The notes: a model not told the origin generated them from the letters alone. A stretch of 18,735 nt of DNA from Paracoccaceae bacterium (GCA_020852535.1 JADZAO010000104.1:1-18735), one strand, 5' to 3'. Counted from the first letter of the stretch, positions 8,254 through 16,691 are shown. Numbers and translations: made by a program.

Positions 8254-9450
8254 TCACAACCCTTGTGCCGCGGCCAAAACTCCAACAGGCGGCAGACAAT
8301 CCAGCCGCCAATCCCCTGCCAATCCAGCCAAAGGAGCTGCAACCAGCTCCTCGCCCCGCCACAACGCAGGGCTTGCTAGCAAACTCGCACGCGGCAAACC
8401 GGCCCGGCGCCAATCAGGACAAAGGCACAACCCCTCTTCAGCCAAGGCGCGCAACGTCAACCCTTTGTGATCACCGCCCGAAATCCGCCAGCGTCCATCC
8501 CAAACCGCATCAGCAGGCACTTCAAGATCGCGCACCGCCCGCACTTCACGTCCAAACCGAACAATCCCCTTAGCAGTGCCGCACCGAACACCCGTCAACA
8601 TAGCGGCACGACCTGCAGCCACTGCATCACGCAGGCGGATCATGGCCGCACCCCTTGGACTATATTCCACCGAACCGATCCACAAAACCGTCGCCAACAA
8701 TAGCCGTCGCTGGATCTCAAGGGGCAATTTTGTAAAAGCCGCCGCATTAAACAGCACATCACCCGCCTCGAGACGTACTACCCGCGCCACCGCTTCTCTG
8801 GCTTGCGCATCCAGTGCATCGCGCACCTCAGCCATCTGCGTAGCAATTGAAACAAGCGCTTCGACGCTTACCCCCGCCTTGGCCAATCCCGCCAAATCCC
8901 GACGAGCCCGCACTCGCGCAAAGCGGTCATTTTCGTTAGAGGGGTCTTCAACCCATTCCACCCCGCGCGCCCGCAACCAGTCCCGTAACTCAGCCCGCGA
9001 CACGTCCAGCAAAGGCCGCAAGAACGTCACCCCCAAAGCCTCGCGCCGCGCCGCCATTGCCGACAACCCATCGACACCAGCCCCGCGCCCAAGTCGCATC
9101 AAAAACGTCTCAGCGACATCATCACGCGTATGCCCCAAGGCCACTGCAGAAAGCCCCAGCTCTCTCGCCCAGCCAGACAACAGCGCCAACCGCCCCCGGC
9201 GCGCTCTGTCCTGCAAATTACCCACGCCATCCCAATGCCAGCGCAGCACCACATGCGGCACACCTAGCGCTGCACAGGCTCGCGCCACACTCGCCGCTTC
9301 CGCCGCCGCCTCGGCTCGCAAACAGTGATCCACTGTAGCCACCGAAACACGCACCCCCGCCGCCACCGCAAGATGCAGCAGCGCCATCGAATCCCCACCA
9401 CCCGAAACAGCAAGACCCAGCAAAGGCTTCACCCCTGCCAAGCCTGCCAT
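8254..9450 (-). CDS. tilS: tRNA(Ile)-lysidine synthase TilS
   Basis: Cytoplasmic N-type ATP-pyrophosphatase that attaches lysine to C34 of the minor tRNA-Ile (anticodon CAU), changing its decoding from AUG to AUA; normally essential. The protein has 398 residues. It carries the P-loop SGGGDS (16-21), the VDHCLR motif (40-45), HTRDDVAET (107-115), and the conserved VEDPSNEND stretch (about 167-175). The ATG at 9450 is the only good start; no ATG, GTG or TTG precedes it in frame nearby. It begins 20 bases after the cpoB stop, so it is probably translated from the tol transcript. The C-terminal third is divergent and rich in Ala, Leu and Trp, as is common for alphaproteobacterial TilS. Confidence 0.95.
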   Translation of the reverse strand: MAGLAGVKPLLGLAVSGGGDSMALLHLAVAAGVRVSVATVDHCLRAEAAAEAASVARACAALGVPHVVLRWHWDGVGNLQDRARRGRLALLSGWARELGLSAVALGHTRDDVAETFLMRLGRGAGVDGLSAMAARREALGVTFLRPLLDVSRAELRDWLRARGVEWVEDPSNENDRFARVRARRDLAGLAKAGVSVEALVSIATQMAEVRDALDAQAREAVARVVRLEAGDVLFNAAAFTKLPLEIQRRLLLATVLWIGSVEYSPRGAAMIRLRDAVAAGRAAMLTGVRCGTAKGIVRFGREVRAVRDLEVPADAVWDGRWRISGGDHKGLTLRALAEEGLCLCPDWRRAGLPRASLLASPALWRGEELVAAPLAGLAGDWRLDCLPPVGVLAAAQGL

Positions 9451-9470
9451 AAATCTCTGTTTAATCGTAG

Positions 9471-10292
9471 TCAGGAGCAGCCAAGCCCCTGCATCGCGGT
9501 CTTGGCGTTACCCGCTTCCGCCGATCCGGGGAAACGCGTCTCCACCTCTTTCAGCGTCACACAAGCCTCCGGGGTTTGGGCCAAAGCCCCCAGCGCTTGC
9601 CCTAATTTAAGCAACGCTTGCCCCGCCCGCGGCCCCGAAGGCTGGCCGCTAAAGGCTTCCAAATAAGACCGTGCTGACCCAGCCGTATCACCCAATTGCG
9701 CCAAAGCCTCGCCCCGCAAGAATGCGGCCTCCTGCGTTAATGGACCGCCTGGATAATTTTGCACAAAAGCCGCAAATTTGTCCGCCGCCTGGCGAAAATC
9801 AGCTGACGTATAAAGCGCATTTGCCTTATCAAAATCGACCTTTTCGTTCAGCGCCAGTTCCGGCGCAGATGCACCATTTGTCACCGGAGCGACAGATTCA
9901 ACACGCACCGCCGCACCACCGCCCAAGACAGGCGTTTCAGGCAAGGTAGATACATCGCAACCTTCGGTCACCTCACACAGACGAAATTCAATATCACCAA
10001 TTCGCTTGGTGCCATCCGACACCACACGATTCAGTTTCAACTCCACCTCTTCGATCTTTGCCGTCAACCGCGTCAATTCGGCCTCAATCGCATCCATACG
10101 CCGTAAAGCGTCACCACCCCCGACGCTCGTACCCGCTCCGGCCGATTGCACCAGCTCTGCTTTGAGACCAGTGAAATCGGCCATGAGCGCGTCAAGTTCG
10201 GCCCGGATATCGGCAAGCGTTTGGGCCTTGCCCTGCGCGAAAACCGCAACAGGCGAAAGCGCCAAAATCAAGATCAATCCGAGCCGAAGCAT
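9471..10292 (-). CDS. cpoB: Tol-Pal system protein CpoB/YbgF
   Basis: Periplasmic protein linking Tol-Pal constriction to peptidoglycan synthesis in E. coli. The start is taken at ATG 10292 (273 residues), giving a Sec signal peptide that starts MLRLGLILILALSPVAVFA with likely cleavage after AFA. The frame also allows GTG 10310, which would add six residues and overlap pal. After the signal comes a predicted coiled-coil trimerisation segment (about 25-95, rich in Ala/Glu/Leu with RRMDAIEAELTRL), a short Cys-containing and Gly/Val-rich linker, and TPR-like repeats from about 150 to the end. The ATG lies five bases after the pal stop, so translation is probably coupled. Confidence 0.92.
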   Translation of the reverse strand: MLRLGLILILALSPVAVFAQGKAQTLADIRAELDALMADFTGLKAELVQSAGAGTSVGGGDALRRMDAIEAELTRLTAKIEEVELKLNRVVSDGTKRIGDIEFRLCEVTEGCDVSTLPETPVLGGGAAVRVESVAPVTNGASAPELALNEKVDFDKANALYTSADFRQAADKFAAFVQNYPGGPLTQEAAFLRGEALAQLGDTAGSARSYLEAFSGQPSGPRAGQALLKLGQALGALAQTPEACVTLKEVETRFPGSAEAGNAKTAMQGLGCS

Positions 10293-10296
10293 ACCG

Positions 10297-10794
10297 TCAG
10301 AGCCCCGCACCAGCCGACAGCACCGTCACAGCACGACGGTTTTTGGCATAGCAGGCTGCTTCCGAACAAGTCTCAACCGGACGTTCCTTACCGTAAGAGA
10401 CGGTCTGCATCCGACCCGGACGCACACCCTGAGAGATCAGGAAGTCTTGCACCGCGCTGGCACGGCGTGCACCCAGCGCAAGGTTGTATTCCCGCGTACC
10501 CTTCTCGTCGGCATGGCCTTCAATAATGATCGCATAGGTAGGATTCGAATTGAGCCACTGCGCCTGACCGATCAAGATATCACGACCTTCCGGAGACAGC
10601 ATCGACTGATCTAGGTCAAACAACACACGATCACCGACCGACTGATTAAAATAGGCAATAGATGTCGGATCGCTCGGGTCGCCCAAACCGCTCTGATCGA
10701 TCCCGCCCGCGCCTGCGCCATAACGATCAGGATTGTTACAGGCAGTCAGCCCAAGGGCCGCAACAATCAGCAAAACTTTAGGGAAAAAGGTCAT
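10297..10794 (-). CDS. pal: Peptidoglycan-associated lipoprotein Pal
   Basis: Outer-membrane lipoprotein that binds peptidoglycan and TolB. The protein has 165 residues with a lipoprotein signal ending in the lipobox L16-T-A-C19. An OmpA-like domain covers the C-terminal two thirds, with IIIEGHADEKGTREYN followed by LALGARRASAV, the usual meso-DAP-binding signature, and a final NRRAVTV. The ATG at 10794 has GAGGA eight bases upstream. It sits between tolB and cpoB, 85 bases after the tolB stop. That gap might hold its own promoter, as in E. coli, but I cannot place one. Confidence 0.97.
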   Translation of the reverse strand: MTFFPKVLLIVAALGLTACNNPDRYGAGAGGIDQSGLGDPSDPTSIAYFNQSVGDRVLFDLDQSMLSPEGRDILIGQAQWLNSNPTYAIIIEGHADEKGTREYNLALGARRASAVQDFLISQGVRPGRMQTVSYGKERPVETCSEAACYAKNRRAVTVLSAGAGL

Positions 10795-10879
10795 TCTTTT
10801 GTTCCTCGTTTTTTAGGTTCTTGGTTCGATTACAACCATCTTATCAGCTTTAGGCGCCCGTGTGAATCAGGCACAGACA

Positions 10880-12217
10880 TTAAGGTAACAACGGCGACCA
10901 CGCAGGGTCCGAAGCCGGGCCATCAGTCATCACCTGACGCAGATTCCTCCCAGAAATATCCACGGCAAAGAGTGAAGGTCGCCCGCCCACACCTGCGGTT
11001 TCACGCGTAAACATGATCACCCGCCCGTTAGGCGCCCATGTCGGGCCCTCGTCAAGGAAGGATGCTGTCAAGAGCCGCTCCTCGCTACCATCCGCCCGCA
11101 TCACGCCGATATGGAAGCGTCCCGCATTCTGCTTAGTAAAGGCAATATAATCTCCCTGCGGAGACCAAACCGGCGTCGAATAACGCCCTGCCCCGCCCGA
11201 AATACGAACGGCATCGCCACCAGCCGCCGACATGACATAAATTTGTTGCGTCCCAGACCGATCGCTTTCAAAAACAATCTGGCTTCCATCTGGGCTAAAA
11301 CTCGGTGCCGTCTCAATGCTCGGCGCATTGGTCAACTGCCGCGTCTGCCCGCTGCCAATATCAAGCTGATAGATGTCACTGTTGCCGCCCCGTTCCAACG
11401 AAAACACAACTTTCCGTCCGTCCGGCGAAAAACGCGGCGCGAAGGTCATTGTACCTTTCTGCTGCGCCAACGCCTGAACCCGCATGCTACCAATATCCAT
11501 GAGATATATACGCGGAAAACCAGACTCGTAGCTCGTGAACAAAATCTGATTGCTGGTAGGAGAAAAACGCGGTGCCAGCACAATAGACGAACTGTCAGTC
11601 AAATAAGCAAGATTCGCCCCATCATAATCCATCACTGCCAGACGCTTTTGCCGCTGGTTCTTCGGCCCGCTTTCAGAAACAAAAACAACACGGCTGTCAA
11701 AATAAGGCCCTTCACCCGTGATCCGGCTATAAACCGCATCAGAAACCTTATGCGCCATCCGCCGCCACGTAGCCAAAGTACCGGCAAATTGTAGCCCCTC
11801 GCCCATCTGCTGGCCACTAAAGACGTCAAATAGACGGAACTTCACAAAGATCTTGTTACCACTTGTACTCACCGCGCCGGTGATCAACGCTTGCGCATTA
11901 ATCGCTTTCCAGTCCTCATATGCCACAGGTGCATCAAAGTTCGACACGCGACTGATATAGGCCGAAGCGGGAATCTCGCGAAACAGGCCAGTCCCTGACA
12001 AATCAGCGGCAATCACCTGTGTAATCTGCGTGGCATAATCGCTTGATGCGCCGTTTTCGGGAATAAACTGCGGCACTGCAAAAGGCAGCGGCTCTATCAC
12101 ACCATCGCTAATGGTGATCCTGAGCGGCCCTTGCTGAGCACTAGATTGAATGCTGCCACCTAAAAAAAAGCCAACAGCCAGTGCAAGCACGGGGGCGAGG
12201 GTGCGAAACAAACTCAT
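10880..12217 (-). CDS. tolB: Tol-Pal translocation protein TolB
   Basis: Periplasmic beta-propeller protein that binds Pal and is driven by TolA. The protein has 445 residues with a signal peptide (hydrophobic about 8-21, likely cut after SSA near residue 27). Its N-terminal alpha/beta domain includes ITQVIAADLSGTGLFREI. From about 190 to the end there are several WD40-like/PD40 propeller blades, seen as recurring F-S-P-D-G motifs such as APRFSPDGRKVVFS and APSFSPDGSQIVFES. The ATG at 12217 is preceded by GAGGA at four bases. The gap of 107 bases to tolA shows nothing notable. Confidence 0.97.
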   Translation of the reverse strand: MSLFRTLAPVLALAVGFFLGGSIQSSAQQGPLRITISDGVIEPLPFAVPQFIPENGASSDYATQITQVIAADLSGTGLFREIPASAYISRVSNFDAPVAYEDWKAINAQALITGAVSTSGNKIFVKFRLFDVFSGQQMGEGLQFAGTLATWRRMAHKVSDAVYSRITGEGPYFDSRVVFVSESGPKNQRQKRLAVMDYDGANLAYLTDSSSIVLAPRFSPTSNQILFTSYESGFPRIYLMDIGSMRVQALAQQKGTMTFAPRFSPDGRKVVFSLERGGNSDIYQLDIGSGQTRQLTNAPSIETAPSFSPDGSQIVFESDRSGTQQIYVMSAAGGDAVRISGGAGRYSTPVWSPQGDYIAFTKQNAGRFHIGVMRADGSEERLLTASFLDEGPTWAPNGRVIMFTRETAGVGGRPSLFAVDISGRNLRQVMTDGPASDPAWSPLLP

Positions 12218-12324
12218 CAGGTCCTCATTCTCCTCGGGTCAAGCTATTGATACCGCAGATAGCCTCAAATTACATACACAAAAGCGCAAGACGCAACTAC
12301 GTGCTGCGAATTTAGCAGGAATAC

Positions 12325-13446
12325 TCATCTCATGCGCATTCCATTGGGGTCGAAAACAAGTTCAATCTCTTTCCACTGCTCATATTTGTCCTTCGGCAAG
12401 GGAAAACCCTTCGACCCACAGCGAATAATCGCCCGACGCGCTGCCTCGAAGGCCTGTCCGGTAGATACATCACTGCCACCGTCGCTGCTAACCAAATGGA
12501 TCGACGCCGCATCCGGCTTACCATTCTGATTGACCGAGAAACCGACAACAACCGTAGTCCGCAAGGCCTCCATCGACAGCGCGCCCACATTCCAGCAAGC
12601 CTGCACCGCAACCCGCATTGCATCGGTTTCGGCACCCGTCATCGGCGGACCCGAAGGCGCATTGGCCTCGCCCGCATCCGTCGTCTCCTCGGTCGCAGCA
12701 TCGGCTACGGCGGCTGCGATAGCATCGGCCACAAGATCATCCCTCGCCTTCTTCGACGCAGGCTTGGCGCTCGCCACCTCTTCCTTCAGAGGTTTCTCAG
12801 GCTTGATCAAATTCTTCGGACGCGACCGTGGCGGCAAAGACGCCATCGCAGGCAGCTGCGGCGCATTATCCTCGGTTTCAACTGCTTCCGTCACGATCTG
12901 TGTCGTCGCCTCTTCAGGTGCTGCGGGTGGCTCTTTCTCAACCACAGGCGCATCGGGTGCGGCTTCATCCGAAGCTTCTGGGGTCGCCACATCCGCCACG
13001 TCAGGCGCATCAGTAGAGCTGTCCACCGGCACAGCCGCAACACGATCCAAGGGGCGCGGCTTAGGTTTCACATCTGAAGGTGCCACCGGAATAGGTTGCT
13101 CAGTATCGGCAATCGGCGCCACAGGGTTTGGCGTCTCAATAGGCTGAAAGGCATCCAACACCGGCACATCCTCGGGAATGTCTTCAACCGCCGGCGGTGG
13201 CTCAACCGGATCAGTCACGACAGGCTTTGCAGACGGCTCAACCAATTCTTTTTCTTTTACAGGCTCAGACGGAGCGGGCGCAGGTGAGGCCTTCACTAAT
13301 TCATCGAACTCCGACGAATTCATCAGCGACACCTCAGCCACAGTCACCTCAGGCATCTTCTCCGGTGAAAACAGCCAATCTCCAATCACGATCCAAAGCA
13401 GCAGGCACAGGTGCCCTACGGCAGAAACGATCTGCCCAGTAGTCAT
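12325..13446 (-). CDS. tolA: Energy-transducing protein TolA
   Basis: Inner-membrane protein that carries proton-motive force from TolQR to TolB-Pal. From ATG 13446 it has 373 residues: MTTGQIVSAVGHLC and a membrane helix to about 26, a long Pro/Ala/Glu/Val-rich periplasmic domain (about 50-270), and a TonB/TolA-like C-terminal domain from about 275 containing VQACWNVGALSMEALRTTV and IIRCGSKGFPLP. The start at 13446 matches the M-x-T-G N-terminus I recall for homologues and has AGGA ten bases upstream. The ATG at 13470, eight codons earlier and 11 bases after the tolR stop, is the alternative but has no evident Shine-Dalgarno. The central domain is low in complexity and unlikely to be conserved outside close relatives. 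Confidence 0.93.
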   Translation of the reverse strand: MTTGQIVSAVGHLCLLLWIVIGDWLFSPEKMPEVTVAEVSLMNSSEFDELVKASPAPAPSEPVKEKELVEPSAKPVVTDPVEPPPAVEDIPEDVPVLDAFQPIETPNPVAPIADTEQPIPVAPSDVKPKPRPLDRVAAVPVDSSTDAPDVADVATPEASDEAAPDAPVVEKEPPAAPEEATTQIVTEAVETEDNAPQLPAMASLPPRSRPKNLIKPEKPLKEEVASAKPASKKARDDLVADAIAAAVADAATEETTDAGEANAPSGPPMTGAETDAMRVAVQACWNVGALSMEALRTTVVVGFSVNQNGKPDAASIHLVSSDGGSDVSTGQAFEAARRAIIRCGSKGFPLPKDKYEQWKEIELVFDPNGMRMR

Positions 13447-13481
13447 GCCTGTTTTGTCCTGCAAACGCATCGTTCAAACCG

Positions 13482-13955
13482 TCAGTCGCCACTGCCGTCA
13501 AGCGCAGGTCCGCCGCCATCGGTGACAAGCCCAATGTTGTTAAACCCACCCTTGTTCAAAGCCCCCATCACCTCGGCCACCCGGGAATAGGGAATGGCCC
13601 CGTCCGCCCGCAAGAATATCTTGTCCGAAGTCCGCTCAGAAGCAATCGCGGTCAACTTCGGGATCAACTCCTCAGGCCGGATTTCGTTTTTCTGAATCAA
13701 CAACTTACCATCGGCGGTCATGGTAATCGCCAGCGGCTCCTCCTGCTCGGTCGGCAAGGCGTTAGCCGCCGTTTCCGGCAATTCCACCGGAACACCCACA
13801 GTCAACATAGGAGCCGCCACCATGAAAATGATCAGCAGCACCAACATCACGTCGATGAACGGCGTGACGTTGATTTCCGACATAGGCGCGCCTCCGTGCC
13901 GCCGCCGACCGCGGCGTCCGCCCCCACCGCCTTTTTTGGCTACACCCGCACCCAC
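13482..13955 (-). CDS. tolR: Tol stator protein TolR
   Basis: ExbD/TolR-family subunit of the TolQR proton channel. The protein has 157 residues, starting at GTG 13955, three bases after the tolQ stop; MGAGVAKKGGGGG fits the Gly-rich N-terminus usual in Rhodobacteraceae, so the GTG start is preferred although no strong Shine-Dalgarno is present. A basic stretch RRGRRRH precedes the single membrane helix, INVTPFIDVMLVLLIIFMV (about 28-46), which contains the proton-carrying Asp at D35. A periplasmic domain follows, ending in a Gly/Asp-rich tail. Coupled to tolQ and followed by tolA. Confidence 0.96.
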   Translation of the reverse strand: MGAGVAKKGGGGGRRGRRRHGGAPMSEINVTPFIDVMLVLLIIFMVAAPMLTVGVPVELPETAANALPTEQEEPLAITMTADGKLLIQKNEIRPEELIPKLTAIASERTSDKIFLRADGAIPYSRVAEVMGALNKGGFNNIGLVTDGGGPALDGSGD

Positions 13956-13958
13956 GGC

Positions 13959-14654
13959 TCAAGCGTCCAACTGGCGCGACAGGATCGTCGCGAATTCGTC
14001 GGCAAAAGATTCATACCCGCCCAGAATTCTCTCACTGTCCGTGTTAAGCTTATTGTAGGCCACAACGGCGGGAATAGCCGCGACCAAACCAATCGCCGTG
14101 GCTAAAAGCGCCTCGGCGATACCAGGAGCCACGACAGCAAGGTTGGTGTTCTGGCTAATCGCGATCTGCTCAAAACTGTGTTTAACCCCCCAGACCGTCC
14201 CAAAGAGACCAATGAACGGCGCAGTCGATCCCGTGGTAGCAAGGAACCCCAGCCCCTTGTTTAATACTTCAGCCTCGCGTGCGATGGCGACATCCATCGC
14301 CCTATCGATCCGCGCTGGCGCCCCTGCGATCAACCTGCCGTCCTGCCGGTGGCTACGCCGCCACTCCGTCATTCCAGCAGCGAAAATACGCTGCGATGCG
14401 CCCTGAGGATCGGGAGAGATCGTATCAAACAACTCGTCCAAAGGTTCGCCCGACCAAAAAGCACGGTCAAACTCAGCCGCCTCGGCCTGCGCCCGACGGA
14501 AAATTAGATGCCGCTGCACGATGATCGACCATGACCAGAAGCTCATCCCCATCAGGGTCATAATCACCAGTTTATTGGCAAAGGTGGCCTTAATGAAAAG
14601 GGTCAGCAAGGAGAAATCAATCTCCTGCGCTGCTGCGAGAGTTTGGGTATCCAT
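13959..14654 (-). CDS. tolQ: Tol stator protein TolQ
   Basis: MotA/TolQ/ExbB-family proton-channel subunit. The protein has 231 residues with three membrane segments: about 28-48, then GFLATTGSTAPFIGLFGTVWG (about 135-157), and ALLATAIGLVAAIPAVVAY (about 180-200). The large cytoplasmic loop between the first two has the RAQAEAAEFDRAFWSGE region. The ATG at 14654 has only a weak CAGG upstream. It is the first gene of the tol operon here. ybgC, which precedes tolQ in many proteobacteria including relatives of this group, is missing from the adjacent 468 bases, where instead a good promoter is found. Confidence 0.96.
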   Translation of the reverse strand: MDTQTLAAAQEIDFSLLTLFIKATFANKLVIMTLMGMSFWSWSIIVQRHLIFRRAQAEAAEFDRAFWSGEPLDELFDTISPDPQGASQRIFAAGMTEWRRSHRQDGRLIAGAPARIDRAMDVAIAREAEVLNKGLGFLATTGSTAPFIGLFGTVWGVKHSFEQIAISQNTNLAVVAPGIAEALLATAIGLVAAIPAVVAYNKLNTDSERILGGYESFADEFATILSRQLDA

Positions 14655-14702
14655 AACGCCTGCTCTTTTGTTATAGCCGTCCTACTGCGGCCTTTGCGGG
14701 TG

Positions 14703-14732
14703 ATTCTATCTAAGTTTTACACAGAATGCCAA
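14703..14732 (-). promoter_or_regulatory. Candidate sigma-70-type promoter for tolQRAB-pal-cpoB
   Basis: On the minus strand TTGGCA (14727-14732) and TAGAAT (14703-14708) are separated by 18 bases. A transcript would start near 14696 and leave about 40 bases before the tolQ ATG at 14654. The match to TTGACA/TATAAT is good and the position is right, but this is a motif reading only. Confidence 0.55.
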
Positions 14733-14785
14733 TACATCTGCGCGACATCGTGACAATCCTCGCTCCGCTTGGCTTTAACCCACCA

Positions 14786-14890
14786 TCAAAAGCACTCAAA
14801 CCAGCAGCAGATCCGCGCCACAATCCCCGCGACCAACAAGCAAACCAGAGCCATTAGCGTGAGGAACAACACTTCGTTTTCAAGGGGCAC
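14786..14890 (-). other. 34-codon open frame encoding a membrane helix; remnant or small protein
   Basis: The minus-strand frame from GTG 14890 to TGA 14786-14788 contains EVLFLTLMALVCLLVAGIVA, a convincing hydrophobic helix ending in a short Cys/Trp/Phe tail. An in-frame TAG lies six codons before the GTG and no clear Shine-Dalgarno is present. It could be the truncated C-terminus of a former membrane protein, a small membrane protein, or chance. I do not recognise a family. Confidence 0.2.
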
Positions 14891-15122
14891 CGCCTGATCA
14901 AGCAGGATCTACGCTCCACCCGGCTCTACTAGGAAAAACCTTCACATAATTAAGCATCTACGGAAGTGGAATTTTCTCAGAGGGATAAACAAGGGAGAAT
15001 TAGCCCAAGTAACCGGGCGCGAATTTCCGTCATTGACAGTGTGAATCCGCTAGAAGTTGCACGAAGAAATCCAGCGTCTGAGAGCACTATCTCAATAAAC
15101 CGGATATCTAAGCTGTCGCCTC

Positions 15123-16637
15123 CTAGTTCAACTTCCTAAAGACAGCGGGTGGCTCGAATTTTCCTGCCCATAGTCCAATTTTTGTCCGCCTCGCAATCTT
15201 GCCTTGTTCTATGTATCGATCAGAGTATTCAAGGTAAGGAATTGCCATTCCAATTTTCACAAGTTCTTCGCCAAGGTCTCTGCCCTGCGCGCGGCAGATG
15301 CCAACCGAACGACCATATCGATCAAGTTTATACTCCTCACATTGAACTTCAGCTTCGCCAATCAGTTCAATAAGTGCATCGCGAGCAGCTTCACCGCATG
15401 CATATCTTCTTTCTGAAGAGCTCAAGCAGGTCTGTTTAATTTCTGGGGCATCAATTCCAAATATACGCCATCTCTTAGCCCCAACTGTAATCGTGTCGCC
15501 ATCGATTACATCAGCGAACCCTGTCTGTATTTTTAGCTCTTTTGAAACGACAGATGTCTGCCCATCATCTATTTTAAACGATTGCAGCCCTGAATCTTTT
15601 TCTGTCGCTCTACGATCTGAAATACTCAGATCATCCTTAATTCCCTCTATCAAACGATCACGATTGATATCCATTGCGAAACTGACTCTTCGGGATAAGT
15701 TCTTATTCTCCAAGCCATTTTCATCAAAAATTAATCGAGCAGAAGAGTATCCAACAGATGCAAGATAAGTTTGCGCCCATTCTAAAAGCTCTGGATCTTG
15801 ATCAAGTCCTTTAAGACAAACTTCTAGCGCATTGTGAGCACGACTTTGCGACAGACCAAGATTGAACAGGTAAGCTTCTTCTGAAGTTTGACCGGGCGCA
15901 CCCTCAGATGAGGCATGGCCCTCTATTCGAACCTCAGAGATATCAAGTCCAGATGCCTTTAATGTCGCGATCCAAGGCACGCAAAGCTTGACTAGAAAAT
16001 CTTTATTTACAATTTCTGCCTCATTTACATGGAACAAAATACTTTGTGGCAATGTTATCGTGCCGTCGCTTGCGATTTCACCGCCCGCTGCTCTGATCTG
16101 TGCCCCCAATTCTCTATTGAGCATTTGAACTACCGCAGCTTCATCTGCGGCCGCTGTTGCAAGACGAGTACTCACTTCAGCCATCGGATCATCAAATTTT
16201 TTTAGTTTTTCTAAGCCGGCACGAAGCTGAGTTTCTGGAGTTAGCTCTATTGCTTCTGAAAGCTTCACACGTGTGTCTGGATCTAATTTGATTGCACCAT
16301 TCATAAGCTGCCGAAAATCTTCTTCTCGAATGAACCGAGCAAACTGCGCTGCATCTTCGCGACTAAGAGCAGTGAGAGAAGTGATGCCTACCTCACGTAG
16401 CTGCTTGGCCACGTCAAAGGTTCCATCAGACAAGGCCGAAAAAACCTCATGTTTCTGCGTTTCAGTCATTTTGCCAATCTTATCGGCGCTGACGAGACTA
16501 CGGCGTTCCGTATCTATCTGCCACCAAGCGAACAGAAGAAGCAGGACAAAACTGAGCAGAATAAAAGCTTCTGCAACCGTAAGGCCCATTACTGCTCCGC
16601 GCTTGTAATCTCGACTTGAATTCGCCTGTACCGGCAT
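15123..16637 (-). CDS. MotB/ZorB-like stator protein with C-terminal SNase nuclease domain
   Basis: A 504-residue protein with an architecture I do not know from any named system. Residues 1-17 are basic and cytoplasmic. One membrane helix covers about 20-39 (TVAEAFILLSFVLLLLFAWW), with Glu23 where MotB/ZorB proteins carry the ion-binding Asp. A helical linker follows (about 45-185). An OmpA-like domain spans about 190-325, with VRIEGHASSEG (236-246), NLGLSQSRAHNAL (259-271) and NLSRRVSF (313-320). The C-terminal 130 residues are a staphylococcal-nuclease fold. Its catalytic residues align completely: D381, R391, D396, E399 and R443 match SNase D21, R35, D40, E43 and R87. Cysteines 404, 414, 433 and 449 suggest disulfides, as in exported SNases. 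MotB topology puts the OmpA and nuclease parts in the periplasm. ATG 16637 lies 54 bases after the ZorA-like stop; the Shine-Dalgarno is weak. Domain calls are firm; the biological role is inferred. Confidence 0.85.
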   Translation of the reverse strand: MPVQANSSRDYKRGAVMGLTVAEAFILLSFVLLLLFAWWQIDTERRSLVSADKIGKMTETQKHEVFSALSDGTFDVAKQLREVGITSLTALSREDAAQFARFIREEDFRQLMNGAIKLDPDTRVKLSEAIELTPETQLRAGLEKLKKFDDPMAEVSTRLATAAADEAAVVQMLNRELGAQIRAAGGEIASDGTITLPQSILFHVNEAEIVNKDFLVKLCVPWIATLKASGLDISEVRIEGHASSEGAPGQTSEEAYLFNLGLSQSRAHNALEVCLKGLDQDPELLEWAQTYLASVGYSSARLIFDENGLENKNLSRRVSFAMDINRDRLIEGIKDDLSISDRRATEKDSGLQSFKIDDGQTSVVSKELKIQTGFADVIDGDTITVGAKRWRIFGIDAPEIKQTCLSSSERRYACGEAARDALIELIGEAEVQCEEYKLDRYGRSVGICRAQGRDLGEELVKIGMAIPYLEYSDRYIEQGKIARRTKIGLWAGKFEPPAVFRKLN

Positions 16638-16691
16638 CGCTTATAAGACCTACATCTAGGAAAAACAGGGGATCTAAACTAAACAGTTTCG

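Larger units (their letters stand above)
14655..15122. other. Junction between the tol operon and the three-gene module
   Basis: A stretch of 468 bases without an intact gene. It contains the tolQ promoter (14703-14732), a 34-codon open frame that reads as a membrane helix (14786-14890), and on the far side a second open frame, stop at 14977-14979, that runs back to about 15130 without a usable start. There is a strong Shine-Dalgarno-like TAGGAGG at 15119-15125, overlapping the stop of the gene above, with no start codon at proper distance. I see no tRNA, integrase, direct repeats or inserted element ends. Confidence 0.6.

Noticed and set aside
12217..12232. Three-codon minus-strand frame (ATG AGG ACC TGA) just ahead of tolB
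   Set aside because: It overlaps the likely tolB ribosome site and is too short to separate from chance; no leader-peptide features.
12530..13147. 205-codon plus-strand frame opposite tolA
   Set aside because: Mirror of the low-complexity Ala/Pro/Glu domain of tolA; Ser/Ala-rich and without any motif.
14655..15122. A hidden ybgC thioesterase gene upstream of tolQ
   Set aside because: Minus-strand frames contain no YbgC motif and are interrupted by stops; there is not a single open frame of adequate length.
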